In this document: positions 1-10,971 of the stretch, piece after piece
How positions within the stretch are numbered: position 1 is the stretch's first letter
How the letters are laid out: every line of letters starts with the position of its first letter
Assembly: GCA_963555705.1 (NCBI GenBank)
Contig: OY743189.1
Coordinates: 203,501-267,500, forward strand
Source: Ligustrum vulgare
Taxonomy: Eukaryota > Streptophyta > Magnoliopsida > Lamiales > Oleaceae
Reading direction: 5' to 3'
Length of the DNA: 64,000 bases
Translations under genes and position numbers: made by a program
Notes under the pieces: model-generated
The model's input: only the letters and a program-made list of their open reading frames with translations
The model's database searches: none
What the model was told of the DNA's origin: nothing

Positions 1-1605
1 GTTGGGTGTGAGAAACTGAGACTAAATCGCGATTGAAGGTAGCGATTGCCGGTGGTAAATCCGGTCAAAACAGTCGTCGGTCGAGGTAGGTTATGAGCTT
101 TAACTTAGTTCTTTGGTTTTGAGTTGATTTTGGGTTTGATTTGTTGGGGATTGAAGTTTGGGTAGTGGCGGTGGTGGAGGCAGTGATGATGGTCTTTCTT
201 CTGTGAGCTGTATTGGGGGATTGAGGTGGTGTGGTCTGTGTGATGGTGACGCTGTGGTGGTTCTGAATATGGTTGCAAGTGAGGCTTGGTTGAGGATTAA
301 AGACTGGTGAATTGAATTGATAATATGCAAATTGGTTGGTTTTAAATTTCTGGATGGTGACTGGAGAAGGAGGTGGTGATGGATTTCGCAGGTGGTGATG
401 GAGAAGGTGGCAGTGCTGGGTTTGGTTTTGCTGTGGTAATGATGATGGTTATTGCAGTTGCTAGATTGGCAGTGGTGGTGATAAATTCTTGGTAGTGAAT
501 TGGTAATAGCAGTGGTGTTGATAATGGATCTTGGCTATGGTTTGGGCTGGAATTGGTGGTGGTGGCAGGAGATGATGATGGAGTCCAGTGTTGTGATTAA
601 CATTGCAGTGGTGGTGGCTTTTTAACAGATCGGAGGTGAGTTGGAGATGGTACTTGGCAGTGGAACTGGATCGGCTGTGAACTGCTGATGATGAGTGCTG
701 AAGGCAATTGCTGCAGACTTGATTTTGGTGAAATTTGTGTATTGAACGGCTGTGAATTGCAGAGGATTGAATTGGCAATGGCAGAAGCAGTGTTGGTTTC
801 AGATTGATGTAGATGATTGGTTTTGGCCATCTGTGGAGGTGGCTGCGTTGGTTTGATATTGAAGAAGGTGGAAATGGATAGTGGTGGTTTTGACATTGAT
901 GAAACAGATTGATGAAACAGTGGTGACTGATGATGGAGGCAGGGCTGTGGTTATTACATAGGTGATGCTTACCAAGAATTCTGCAGAGAGGTATTATGAA
1001 TAATTTTGTGTTGTGCTGATAATGGAGAGTGGTGGAATTGGTGGTCCAGCAATGAAGGTGAAGGTAGCTTTCGGCTAAAGATAAATGGTGCTGAGGATGA
1101 TGATGTTTGGGGAATATGAGGATGATGATGTTTGGGGAATATTAGTTGTAAGGGTGAAGAAAAAAAACGTGAATGTGATTAGCTTTAGATTAAATAAGAT
1201 TAGTTTAGAATAATTAACTAAAATTTGACTAACTTCAATCAAATATTATTTGAAACAGATATGTTTTGGACTGAAAATAAATTTGAAAATCAATAAATAT
1301 TGAGATAAAAATTGAATTACGTATTTGGACTTGAAATAATTTAAATAAGGAAAATTGAGATATTTTAATAAATTTGGAATTCAAAATGATTTTTGAAAAT
1401 AATACTTTGAATAAATAATTAAAATAACATAATTTTAGAAATTCGGATTTTAATTTAAAATCGAACAAATTCGATATTTCTTGACTTGGCTAGACGAATC
1501 CGTCGCGGCGTTAATTTCAAAACAATGAGTGAAATAGTAGCGACACAATTTTTCTAAATATTAAAATAATTATAAAATTGCGTAAAAATTCTGGGTCGCT
1601 ATAGG
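1..1605 (+). mobile_element. 3' part of a long LTR (family R), truncated by the window edge
   Basis: The sequence is rich in GTGGTGG-type motifs, then becomes AT-rich, and ends in GGGTCGCTATA at 1605. The tail before it, with GGCTAGACGAA around 1490 and GTGAAAT around 1530, matches the end of the complete LTR at 59250-61516 (GGCTAGACGAA near 61410, final GTCGTTGTA). It breaks a LINE endonuclease reading frame at about 1606, so it inserted into the LINE. Its 5' end lies outside the window. No coding function is visible, and the short ORFs on the minus strand are low-complexity shadows. Whether it is a solo LTR or the end of a full element cannot be told here. Confidence 0.7.
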
Positions 1606-2369
1606 TAATGACCACTTCTGGGAGACGAAGGCTGGAAAATCATGATGTTTGGTCCAAACATTAAGGAACCGAAACGGCCTAGGTCCCAAGTCATCCTCAT
1701 CGTCCCACTGAAGCAAAAGCGGCGCATGATCGGATGAAGTCCGATTCAGGTGTCTGACAGTAGGCCGACGACAAAATGAAGCAGCTGCCGGATTAATCAA
1801 AATCCTGTCCAATCTCTTCCAAACCCGACCATTGGTCCAGGTGTACCTGCTGCCAATGAATCCGGCATCCTCCAAACCACAATCCATCATCATCTCTGAG
1901 AAAGCTGTAGTACCTCTGTCTCTGGTTTTATGACCCGTACGCTCACCATCGTGAGCAATAACGTTAAAGTCTCCCCCAACTATCCACGGACCATCCACAG
2001 TGAGGGAGATGTGGTGAAGACCCGCCCACAAGTCCTTCCTACCAGACACCGTACAAGCAGCGTACACAGGAGTCAAAAAATAGGCCGCGACAGTCTGGGA
2101 TCCTCAACTTTAACGTGCAGATACTGGAGATTATCATCCAATGCAGTAACAGTAGTCGCAGAATTCCAGAAAGCCCAAATATTTCCTGATGAATTCTGCT
2201 TCCCAGTATCAAAGCGTAGCAAACGTCTGATGTAATCGAAACTCTCTCGAAGTACAAAGGGCTCTAAGATAACCAACAAATTAACATGATGAAGCTGAAC
2301 CAACCTCTTCAGCCGCCTGCGAGTAGCTGAGCTAGCTACACCCCTCACATTCCAAATGATGACACTCAT
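1606..2369 (-). pseudogene. LINE (L1-like) ORF2, endonuclease part, truncated and frameshifted
   Basis: This reads on the minus strand from ATG at 2369 (MSVIIWNVRG start). It encodes the apurinic-endonuclease-like domain that opens ORF2 of plant L1 elements and nicks target DNA. Recognisable blocks are the N-terminal IIWNVRG, the active-site glutamate in VILEP, GGDFNV, the region around TWTNGR..RLDR, and the C-terminal SDHAPLLL. The frame changes once near 2075, so the gene cannot be translated intact. The reading frame stops at the LTR inserted at 1605, and reverse transcriptase is absent from the window. ORF1 of the same element lies upstream on the minus strand. Confidence 0.85.
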
Positions 2370-4838
2370 CGAGACCGAGAACGGGAGGTATCCAATGGCC
2401 GACTCCTGGTCGTCATCCGAGTAGGTGGAAATCTGGTGTCAGCAGTACGCGGGTTTTTCTTCCGAGTGACCGAAATAAACCCATCATCCTCAGTACGCTG
2501 AGTAAGACCAACTAAATCATCAGTCGAGGATCTCCTAAAAACACCCTGCTAGTGAACCTCCAACTAGGCAGTACTCCCAGTATCAGAATGAGTACCAGAA
2601 TTCGAAGGGACAAATGCCTTCAAATTCTGATGGAAAATAGGAGGAGCCCCAGAAGGGACCGTTGCAAAAGTACCAACAGACTGAGCCACACCCTCATCAG
2701 AGGCTTACTGCCTCAAAAGAATATCAGCGAGCAACAGATCAGAAAAAGAAGCTGGGACACTGATAGCTGGAACCGCCACAAGAGGTGGCGTCATGGTGAG
2801 AGAACTCTGCTGTGGTAAAGACTGAACCCCAGGCAAAACAAAAGCTGCTGGAGGATGCTCCTGAGCTACTGTTTAAATAGGAGTCTGAGTAAAAACTGGC
2901 TGAACTGAAGCGGCCAAATCCATAGACTGAACTGCAATAATTGGGCGTGGGATAGTAGAAGCGGTCACTACAGGGGAACTGTGCTGAATGGAGATTCCAG
3001 AAGAACTGGGTTATGCTGGCTGCTGGAAACTCTGGGTACCTCCACCCACTGTCTAGGCTGAACCTCAGGCAAAATCCCCTTACCCTTATCCTTCACCCTA
3101 TCAATAGTCTTCAGAGGGGGGGGGGGCAGAAGTAGTAATAATAGGAGCAGTGGAAACTGAAGAAGAAGACAAAGGAGCAGAAACAACAACATGAGGTCTA
3201 CCAAGAGAGCATTTATCAACACTGTGACCCAAATGCCTACATCGACTGCAAAATATCGGCTTCTTATCATAAACAACAGGCTGCCAATACCCCGGATATT
3301 TCTCTCGCTGAATCCATATGCGGTCCGGAAGAGCAAAGGACAAATCAACCTCAATGCAAACCCTGGCCTCACTAGGTCTCCTCAAATCAGTAGTGGCCTC
3401 ATCAATACGTAACAGAGTCCCAATCGCCCGAGCTAGAGCAAATAAGCCACCCTTTCCACGAAAGTGTATGGGCAATAGTGGGAAAGAAACCCAAACAGGA
3501 ACAATAGGGCTTTCATGCTCAGGGTTAAATCCAGGAGTCCATTTGATGGCCCTCATAAGGCACCCATCAATATACCAGGACGGCTTGAGGAAAATCCGAG
3601 CATAATCATCCTCGTGCGATAAATGAATAAGAATGTGGTGTGCATCAATTAAGCTAATGGAGAAATCACCACAAAATCCAAATTTAAGGAAGCTCTCACG
3701 TACCTTAGTGATAGGAGGCTTCATGTTCATGAATTTGCCAACAAGTGTGAACTTGTATGGCGCAGCCAAAAATTGCTCATCCTCATCATCAAATATAACA
3801 GCGGGTTCATTCAAGTGTAATGAGGGGGTCTTAGTAGCAAACCTGTGGAGGAAGGAGTCAGGGGGAGCCCGTGTGACTGATTCAAATGATTTATTTTGGC
3901 TCCTTTCATTCTGAGTAATAGATGGCTTTCCAGCCAAAGCAACCGCATATGAGACTTTATTCGGGGCTGGCATTCCTGGAGCTTTAGTAGATGTATCAGT
4001 ATCACAAGGCGAAGCTGCATTACCACGTGGGGGAGCTCGAGGAGCCAGGGGTTGCCCACGTAGTGGAGGACGCCGAGAATCCCGAGGAGGTGGAGCAACA
4101 ACTAAAGGAGTATTACCCTTTTCCAAATTAATCAGAGGTGCCTTTCCAACAGGCTTCGGGGCTGCCAAATCAGTAGGAACAGGATTGGAAACTTGGGCTG
4201 AGGCTTTAGCAACAAAATTATCAGCCTCGTTTTGCGTGCTCAAGGGCACGCTTCCCAATGAAGTTGTACAATGATGATTAGTTACCAAAGAAGTAACCCC
4301 AACCATTTTACCCTGTTCTGGAGCTGATAGAACAAGATTCATGATCAGATTTGCTGTAGAGAGCACAGAAATTGCTGCCTCGATTTGCGTGCTCGAAGGC
4401 ATGAATCCCAATGTAGAGCTACTAACAACATTTGGCTAAATGGGGACCAAACCTGGATAATTTGGGACTGCTGAGATCAGTGGTGCAACTGGTTGGTCGA
4501 GATTCTGCACATAATTCCCAGAATTCGCTGTCTTGAATTGCGTGCCATTATGCACGATTCCCAATGCATCTTGAACCACAACATTTTCCGGAATTGATGA
4601 CATTCCCATGGTTTTCAGGTGTTCTAGAACTAATGGTGATGGTTTCAGACTCAAATTCGCACCAGAACTATCTGCTTCGAAATTCGTGACAAAACACACA
4701 TTTTCCAACGTAGAATTAACCCCACAAGTAACGGAATAAAGAGGATTTGATATCAATGGAAAACTCCAGGATACATGAATTGGTAGTGTTAAGCTCAAGT
4801 TACAATATCTTTTGGACTACCAGCTCACGCAAAATTAG
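2370..4838 (-). pseudogene. LINE ORF1: DUF4283 plus zinc-knuckle protein, with 5' region
   Basis: The main open frame runs from 4411 to 3101 on the minus strand (436 codons). After a low-complexity proline/serine-rich N-terminus comes a DUF4283-type nucleic-acid-binding region (about residues 215-390), with EHESPIVPVWVSFP and SRCRHLGHSVDKC. The latter is a CX2CX4HX4C zinc knuckle. This is the usual plant LINE ORF1 arrangement. The frame ends shortly after the knuckle near a run of at least ten G at about 3115-3125, where another frame continues to 2968. That looks like a slippage-prone homopolymer frameshift. From 4436 to 4798 a further open minus frame probably belongs to the same ORF1 or its leader. 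The element abuts a gypsy derivative at 4844. Confidence 0.8.
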
Positions 4839-4843
4839 CTATT

Positions 4844-6110
4844 TGTCATGGGTCACATTGCAGATTATGGGACTTATATCCAACATCAAAAGTATGGGCT
4901 TTCGGTGTTTATATAGATTTTGGTTCTCCAACCTTAATAACTAGATTTTCAGGTATGGATTTTGCAAATCTATAACAATGGTATTAGAGCATACTATTCC
5001 AGTATCCCTAATGGTAGATTTATCAGAACAGGTGGGGAATTAGAGGGGGTTCATCAGCAAGTGAGATAACAAATGGAAGGAATGCAACAAGGGCTGGAAA
5101 AGATGCAGGTGGAGATGCAAAGAGTACAGAACATTGAGGAAAATATGGCAATCATAGTAGAATAGTTTACATTCATGAGGTCAAGGTGGGAGGATTTAGA
5201 GAGGGAGAGAAACCGGAAAAGCCCCGAAGATGGGAAAAATTTGAAGTACACTTTGCACTCTAATAATTCATCAGGAGTAACGAGCAATCAAGAATTAAGT
5301 GGTGGTCTAGGTGAGACTTGAAGGCCAAAATTCAAAGGCAAAATACTAGAGATGACAATGTTCATGGAGAAAATCTAGACAAGTGGATCTTTACAGCGAA
5401 GTGACACGGGCAATGTTGGAATAGCCTAGACCCAAAACATTGTGGGAGTTGCGGGGTTTCTTAGCACTAATGGGGTATTACCGTCGTTTAGTAAAGGATT
5501 ATAGTAAACTGGTGTGGCCATTAACTGAGCGATTGCATAGAGACTTCTTCTGAGATAATGTTGCGGAGCAGGAACCAATCAATTAACAATGGCAATGACA
5601 TCCTTACGTGTTCTAGCTTTTCCCAACTTCATCAGTTAGCTTTTAAGGTATGACTCTTCCAAGTCTATGACTTCAGAATAGGCACCACATCTCTCGATTG
5701 CAATTGAGCGACGCGAATGATAACGTTGGTATAGCAGTATTTGTCAGAGGCTAGTCGTGAGCTAGTGCAAAGCCAATTCGACATGGGCATCGGGATTGCA
5801 GAGCGTGGTGGTTTTTCATGGTTCCCATTGCAAGTTATGAGACTTAGAACTTGTTTGGTTTAGGAGGAATTTACTAATTTTTTTTCTCAAATTCATTTTC
5901 AACCATACATTTCTATGTGGCCCACCACTTTACACACTTTGCAATAACTTTTCAACCATACATTAAAAAATTTCTCTAATTTATCCTACACGAAACAGGC
6001 ACTTAGATCCCACATCGAAAGTATGTACTTTTGGTGTAGTTTTATATAGACTTTGGTTCTCCAACCTTAATAGGTAGCTTTTGAGGTATGGCTCTTCCAA
6101 GTCTATAACA
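4844..6110 (+). mobile_element. Miniature, internally deleted Ty3/gypsy element with both LTRs
   Basis: Two diverged copies of a short LTR bound this element: 4844-4977 (134 bp, starts TGTCATGG, ends CTATAACA) and about 5814-6110 (138 bp once a MITE is removed, ends CTATAACA). The pentamer CTATT occurs directly before (4839-4843) and directly after (6111-6115), which is a perfect 5-bp target duplication. A primer-binding site reading TGGTATTAGAGC, like those primed by initiator tRNA-Met, follows the left LTR at 4979-4990. The interior is only about 0.8 kb. It carries a gag scrap with GENLDKW near 5360 and an RT/RNase H scrap with ELRGFL.LMGYYRR..V near 5450-5510, joined by a large deletion and interrupted by stops. 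It is non-coding now. Confidence 0.85.
5847..6002. mobile_element. Tourist-like MITE inside the right LTR
   Basis: This 156-bp insert interrupts the right LTR of the gypsy derivative, and the left LTR gives the empty-site form. Terminal inverted repeats are imperfect: GAACTTGTTTGGTTTAGGA on the left, and GTGCCTGTTTCGTGTAGGA as the complement of the right end. TTA flanks it on both sides (5844-5846 and 6003-6005), the 3-bp duplication typical of PIF/Harbinger elements. It has no coding capacity. Confidence 0.8.
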
Positions 6111-6252
6111 CTATTCTTTTCCTTGTTAAAGCGTAAAGATGTTACTAAATTGTGTTAATTGAAAGATAAAGACGAAAAGTACCTATAATCAAATAAGTAA
6201 AGGTTATAAAAATGACAAAGTTGACATAGGATTACATGTAAAGAAACCATAC

Positions 6253-6342
6253 CTCTCCATCCAAACCTCACAGTTACACGGTACACAACGGTCACACTTC
6301 CGTTGTGAGCAAATATAACATCGCATATTTCTCCACACCAAC
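6253..6342 (-). pseudogene. Orphan exon-like segment of an unidentified gene
   Basis: Read on the minus strand, this 90-bp block is preceded by a strong polypyrimidine tract and TTTGCAG, and followed by GAG|GTATGG, an ideal acceptor and donor. One frame is open throughout and reads through GEICDVIFAHNGSVTVVY. That looks like a structured beta-rich segment rather than random AT-rich sequence. I found no partner exons nearby, so it may be a captured or relic exon. I considered a RAD52-like repair protein but cannot support it from one exon. Function unknown. Confidence 0.35.
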
Positions 6343-6565
6343 CTGCAAAAAAATAAAATAAAATTGTACTATGGTCTTATACATTTTCTTCATGTTACAG
6401 TGTGTGCTTAGCAAATCGGGAGTTTTATCCCATTCAAGTAAGACTAGTCTCAATGGTAGATATAACTTTACAGTGGAATCATGTAGACAAGCATGCATGA
6501 GAACGTGAAAACCCAAAATTCAAGAGCAACGTATTCATGTTCATTCACATGCAAGTAATAGAAAG

Positions 6566-7293
6566 GGTAAACAACACAAATGATCCCTAACTTTCGAGTT
6601 TCTTACGAAAATGGTCCCCAACATTTAGATTTTGGCATTTATATTCTCGAAATCACCAAACGTTGCGAAAATGATCCCCACTGTTAGATTTCGTTAGTTT
6701 CCACCATTAAAAACTTGTAAATAGAACAAATGGTCCCTAACCTTTGAGTTTCTTGCGATAATAGTCCCTAACATATTAAGGTCATTTTTGGCATATTTAG
6801 TTTGTAACCTCCAAACATTTGGCGTATTTAGTTCCTAACATATTAAGTCCCAATACGTTTGGCACATTTAGTCCCTAACATATTAAACCTTATTTGAGAC
6901 CAATTATTTCAAATAATGTGGTTTGTAATTGTAATTTTTTGAAGAATTTGTAATTTTAAAAAAACTGAATTTATTTGTAGATTATTTAATTGATGGAATG
7001 TGTGGTTGAAAATAAATTTTAAAAAAATAAAGTTTATTCTGAATTTCTAATGTGCACAATAAAATATTTAACAAAAACTCACTGCATTAACATTTCAACA
7101 TATTGGTAAAAAATAATAAATTTATGGAATATAAATAAACAAATACATTGAACATCATTTTATAAATTGAATAACAAATACGTTTTATCAGTTCTACTTT
7201 CAATTTCGATTTTCAATTTTGAAAATCAATTGGTTTGAAAAGTAAGTTTGAAAAATTTGGGTTAAAAAGTAGGATTTGTTTAGGCATAAATTA

Positions 7294-7324
<31 letters not shown>

Positions 7325-8010
7325 GAATGTGTGGAAGAATACGAGTTTTGAAAAAAATGAAATTTTGAAAGTAGATAATGATCGGTTTTCAAAATTGAAA
7401 ATTGAAAATAGAACTGATAAAAACATATTTGTTATTCAATTCCTAAAATGATATCCAATGTATTCGTTTGTTTATGTTCCATGAATTGTATATTTTTTTT
7501 TACAAGTAGGTTGAACTGTTAATGCGTTGAATTTTTGTTAAACACTTTATTGTGCAGTTTAGAAATCCAGAATAAACTTTGTTTTTTTAAAACTCGTTTT
7601 CAACCATACATTTCATCAATTAAATAATCTACAAATAAATTCATTTTTTTAAATCACGAATTCTTCAAAAAAAATTACGATTACAAACCACATTATTTGA
7701 AATAATTGGTCTCAAATAGGGGCTTAATATGTTGGGACTAAATACGCCAAATGTATACATTCTGAGGTTACAAACTAAATATGCCAAACATTACCTTAAT
7801 ATGTTAGAGACTATTATCACAAGAAACTTAAAAGTTATGGACCATTTGTGCAATTTACACGTTTTTAATGGTGGAAACTAACGGAATCTAACGATAAGAA
7901 CTATTTTCGCAACGTTTGATTATTCTGATGGTATAAATGCCAAAATCTAAACGTTGAGAATCATTTTCGAAAAAAACCCAAAGGTTGGGGACTATTTGTG
8001 CTGTTTATCC
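6566..8010. mobile_element. Mutator-like foldback element with very long inverted repeats
   Basis: The 1445-bp element is almost one complete inverted repeat. Each arm is about 700 bp, meeting at an alternating AT tract near 7290-7320. The ends read GGGTAAACAACACAAAT and, as complement, GGATAAACAGCACAAAT. Flanking copies of TAATAGAAA at 6557-6565 and 8011-8019 are identical, a 9-bp target duplication as made by Mutator-family transposases. Phrases such as ATGGTCCCTAAC and the matching GGGACTAT repeat several times within each arm. There is no transposase gene, so it is non-autonomous. Transcription through it would give a long hairpin RNA. Confidence 0.9.
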
Positions 8011-8019
8011 TAATAGAAA

Positions 8020-8559
8020 ATAAGCATAAAGTAATTTTTGATTTCAGCAACAATCCAAGATTTTGGACTACCTGATTTATGATAAATACCAAGAATTCAG
8101 ACAATATGACTTCAGATTGCTTTATTGAAGAAAAAGAAAAGAAAGAATACTGCAATAGAAAATGCTTTTAATATGATAAAACGTGATCAATTAAATTTAC
8201 CTCCCCTTTATAACAAGTGGAGAAAAACCCCTCTAAAAGGAGAAAAAATGTGGCAAGGTCTTTAAATCCAATTTAAAGGCGTGTGGGCGAAAAAATGAGT
8301 GACCATCATAAGTGATGGACGGAGTGATCCAAAAGAAGGCCTCTAATTAATTTTAAGGCGGTGATTGAGAGTGGATCAATGTTTTTAAAAGCGATTGATT
8401 GAACGGGTGATAAATGGTTATTTTATCGAGAAGATTACATGACTAATGCGATTTTTGTGAAATTAAAGCTTTTGATGATCTTTGGTGATACTTTATAAAC
8501 TGTGTTCTTTCCTCACTTTGCCTATTTATGACATGCTTAGGTTTTTTATATGGATAAAC
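8020..8559. other. Unassigned AT-rich sequence
   Basis: I see no convincing coding sequence or repeat boundary here. The short open frames are AT-rich and lack any recognisable motif. Confidence 0.5.
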
Positions 8560-8955
8560 TTTGTCTTCACTTGGGTTATGATATGTGAGATACTATGATT
8601 GAGAAAGTGAGAGGAATAATTTATAGGCATAAGAAGAAAGTTCAAGAATAGTTATCATCATTTTACAACGTTGTTCATCAGATACTTGTAGATCGTTGTA
8701 ACAAGAATAACATTCCACTTAATGGCTTGTCTCTTTCTCTAAATCCAAGGTAATTTCTAAATTTAATTCATACATTTATTATTTGTTTACGTGTTCAAAA
8801 TGTTAATTATTTTCAGTTAGTTATTGAATGAATTGTCATTTCTTTAATCTTTCTCTTATTTAGGTACTATAGCGAGGAAAGACTTAGTGAGGATTCCACC
8901 CGACTTGCTCTACAGAGATATATAGAGGTTTCTATCAAATAAAGAGTGGAATATT
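8560..8955 (+). pseudogene. hAT-type transposase fragment (C-terminal half), decayed
   Basis: Two exon-like pieces join across a likely intron. One ends CTAAATCCAAG|GTAATTT near 8750; the other starts after TTATTTAG near 8863. Together they read LNGLSLSLNPR then YYSEERLSEDSTR, similar to the segment (LNPKYYS.EWL..) seen before the dimerisation region of plant hAT-like DUF659 transposases. An in-frame stop lies in the first piece and another follows shortly after the second. The assignment rests on a short motif recalled from the family, so it is tentative. Confidence 0.45.
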
Positions 8956-9595
8956 GTGAATAAGGATATGCATTTGATATAAATAAACCAGTTTATTGTG
9001 AATAAGGAGATGCATAGAGGTTTCAACCACTACTTTTTACTTCAAAAATATAAATAAACCAGTTTATAAACCAAACAAATTTGCCAAACAGACTTTAAGT
9101 CTACTTCGAGATAGAAAAATACCATTTATAATAAATCCCATAAAATGGGACAAGAAAATAGGAAAAATCCTTGATTGTATTTTGTCAATTTATGAACGAC
9201 TTTCCCTAAATATGAATAAAAATAAAGGTTCCAAAGACATACATTTAATCCATTTAGTTATAAAATTTAACTCTCTAGTACGTGTTTTTACGATCCCCTT
9301 CGAATTGCAATGGTAATTGTAGTCATACGAAGTATACTAAATTGTTTTTATACTTTAAATTACGAAATTCGATTTATTAATACGACATGGGTCCAATATA
9401 CATAAATTTAAGGGGGCTCAATTTTAGTAAGGCTACACAAGAGAATTATTGCTACCTAATTTTTTTTTCTAATTCTCGTGACTCCATAGGTACGTTAAGA
9501 ATTCTTACTTTTAAATATGGAATGTTGTCCATTGTGGCTCACTTATTAGGATTTATCTCATTGTTTATAATTTTCCCTTTTCAGGTAATTAAGGT
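8956..9595. other. Unassigned AT-rich sequence
   Basis: No supported gene. A 70-codon open frame on the + strand (9387-9599) is hydrophobic and AT-driven, with no recognisable domain, and I do not call it a gene. Confidence 0.5.
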
Positions 9596-9960
9596 GTAGC
9601 AACCGATAATTTTCAGTTGATTATAAAATAAATATTTAATTCCTCAAAAAAAAAAAAAAAACATGTCGCTATAATTTCACCTATTTTTAAATTAATACGT
9701 GTTCGTCTAGCCACGTTGATTAGTTCGAGCCAATAAAATATAATTTGAGTCCAAATCGATTTTCTAGCCCAATTTCATAATTTTAAATATTGTCCAAGTC
9801 CAAATTTATTTAAGCCCCAAAATTATTATTTATTTTAAATCCGAATTATTTTGAGTCTAAAGTTTCAAAGTACAATTTCAATATTATCAAAATTTATTTT
9901 TAATCCAAGTCTTATCTTTTAAATAATTATTTTTAAAGGTATTTTATTCGCACTAGATTT
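9596..9960 (-). mobile_element. LTR family R fragment, 3' end, inverted
   Basis: This is the reverse complement of the AT-rich 3' tail of LTR family R. It begins TAGCAACCGA, the complement of the terminal TCGGTTGCTA, and includes TTCGTCTAGCC, the complement of the GGCTAGACGAA seen at about 1490 and 61410. The other end is lost where Tat-element sequence begins. Confidence 0.6.
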
Positions 9961-10019
9961 CTTGTATCCCAAATTTTCACAATCATATTCTAAGTCAAAC
10001 GTTTCTGATGATGCAAAAA

Positions 10020-10600
10020 ATTGTACCTAAAATATTTCGAGCTTGAGCAACAAACTAACACGAATTGGATCTCCGAATACCTGCAATAAAGGCGAGGAGG
10101 TATGTCCTTGTCGCCCCTCCGATATTTAAGTCAGTAAAGTGGAAGGAGAAAATTTATGCAAGAGGCTATAAACTGGAAGAATAATAATTGTGTACCTGAA
10201 TTATGATGGAATGCCTTATATTTATAGAGATATTTGGATGAGTTATAGTAGGACTGAAATACGTGCATTGCATGAGTCCTATTAGGAGTCCTCCTCCTAT
10301 TTTTCAGGGATTGTGTTGTTAGACGTTGGATTAAAATATAACTCCTAATATTCATAGGAAGCGGATATTTAGACATCAGATAAGGGGTCCCCCGACCATT
10401 AAAGAATATCGTCCCCGAACAGTTTTACCCCGATCCGTATACGACCTCGAATGTGTGTCATTATCCTCGAGGGTAAATTCATTCCTCGGGGACCATTCCA
10501 TTCCTCGGGGATGCATATTGGAAGGGTGAATTATGTTTATGGTCGGGGTTATATTAGGGGTCAAGCTCAAGATGCAATAAATTGATGCTCATCACTGGCC
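10020..10600 (-). mobile_element. 3' LTR of a Tat-lineage Ty3/gypsy element (limits approximate)
   Basis: On the minus strand there is a good TATA box (CTATAAATATAAGG, about 10213-10227). About 80-90 bases further on is CTGACTTAAATATCGGAGG near 10110-10135, the CTGACTTGAG.GTCGGAG-like block I associate with LTRs of Tat/Retand elements. Its placement downstream (minus direction) of the pol tail at 14173-14463 fits a 3' LTR. Exact TG and CA ends could not be fixed. Confidence 0.6.
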
Positions 10601-10804
10601 CCTGCGCATCTATGTGCGAGATTAGGGAGGACAAGATGCGCAACACTGGGTGAGTTGAGATGGCCGGGGTGATCTGATGGTTCTTCCAAGAGACACATCA
10701 TTCTGACAGAAAAGAGGGTTGTCAGGCCACGTGGGCTACAGATGGGCGACAGGTGGCGTCATTTGGCAGCCCAGATCACGCACCTCTTTGTTTTCCCGAG
10801 GTTT

Positions 10805-10825
10805 CTCCCTATAAATAGGGGTCTC
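10805..10825 (+). promoter_or_regulatory. Core promoter of the antisense extra ORF
   Basis: CCCTATAAATAGGGG at about 10808-10822 is an excellent plant TATA box in + orientation. It lies about 150 bp upstream of the ATG at 10972 and opposes the LTR promoter on the other strand. The region upstream (10380-10800) is GC-richer than its surroundings. Confidence 0.6.
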
Positions 10826-10971
10826 TCCTCATTTTCCACTTGTGAAACTTTGAGAGCTTGAGGCTTTGAGGTCGTGCTCGTGAAAATAGAGGAGTGTTTT
10901 TGGTGCGCTGATATATAAGGTAAGAGCTCGAACCCCTAAGTTAAATTAGTTTCCCAGTTTTTCCTCAGAAA

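Noticed and set aside
100..900. Pro/Ser/His-rich minus-strand ORFs
   Set aside because: They arise from the GTGGTGG-rich zone of an LTR; the same artefacts occur at 52617-52955 and 60627-61000.
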